Source: Mariaggregatimicrobium sp964498785 (GTDB taxonomy: Bacteria > Zhuqueibacterota > Zhuqueibacteria > Thermofontimicrobiales > Thiofontviventaceae). Taken from it: 15,854 bases of DNA. Positions 15,776 to 15,854 of this stretch are shown piece after piece (position 1 is the stretch's first letter; every line of letters begins with the position of its first letter). A program made the position numbers and the translations under genes. The notes under the pieces are model-generated. The model was not told the DNA's origin. It worked only from the letters and a program-made list of their open reading frames with translations, and did not search any database. The stretch spans positions 1 through 15,854 of the forward strand of contig CAZCJL010000146.1 in the NCBI GenBank assembly GCA_964498785.1, written 5' to 3'.

Positions 15776-15854
15776 ATTCATGAACATTTTTTTTGCGTGC
15801 TATTTGTATCCATTCAATAATTGATGGTGTGCATCAAAGCTTTCGGATTCTCTT

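Overview
The window is about 15.9 kb of moderately AT-rich bacterial chromosome with nine protein-coding genes. I recognise no rRNA, tRNA, CRISPR array or transposase. Two proteins look like lipoproteins, one like a beta-barrel secreted to an outer membrane and one like an OM-type M48 protease, so the cell is a diderm. The gene mix (CsgG-like/TPR lipoprotein, MetY with ProC, M48 protease with a C-terminal LysM-like tail) and the dispersed palindromic repeats suggest an environmental lineage of the FCB group or a neighbouring phylum (Calditrichota/KSB1/Marinimicrobia-like). That placement is inference only.

Left part, plus strand (1-6563): a 282-nt leader with a perfect 28-bp palindrome; proC (pyrroline-5-carboxylate reductase, TTG start); metY-type O-acetylhomoserine sulfhydrylase; a palindromic CAGGAT-type repeat ending in a T run; a 1056-residue single-chain restriction-modification enzyme (PD-(D/E)XK nuclease, N6-adenine methylase and type ISP-like specificity tail, no helicase) behind a good sigma70-type promoter; and a small membrane-anchored protein with a PsbP-like fold signature. 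A 13-bp perfect hairpin separates it from the convergent genes on the minus strand.

Middle (6576-8870): an M48 metalloprotease lipoprotein on the minus strand, then a 782-nt gene-free stretch that holds three different imperfect palindromic repeats.

Right part, minus strand (8871-15691), read right to left: a CsgG-like/TPR lipoprotein behind a promoter with a palindrome at its -35 box; a small outer-membrane barrel 4 nt downstream; then, after 89 nt, three genes packed with a 4-bp overlap and a zero-gap junction. These encode (i) a D-Ala-D-Ala-ligase-like ATP-grasp enzyme fused to an M20-peptidase-like domain that has lost every metal ligand, (ii) a gamma-glutamyltransferase-family Ntn hydrolase whose autocleavage Thr is kept but whose gamma-glutamyl pocket has diverged, and (iii) an N-formylglutamate-amidohydrolase-family protein. 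A ligase translated together with two amide hydrolases suggests a small-peptide or amino-acid-conjugate synthesis, remodelling or turnover pathway. This is the best candidate here for an undescribed system; its substrate cannot be read from sequence.
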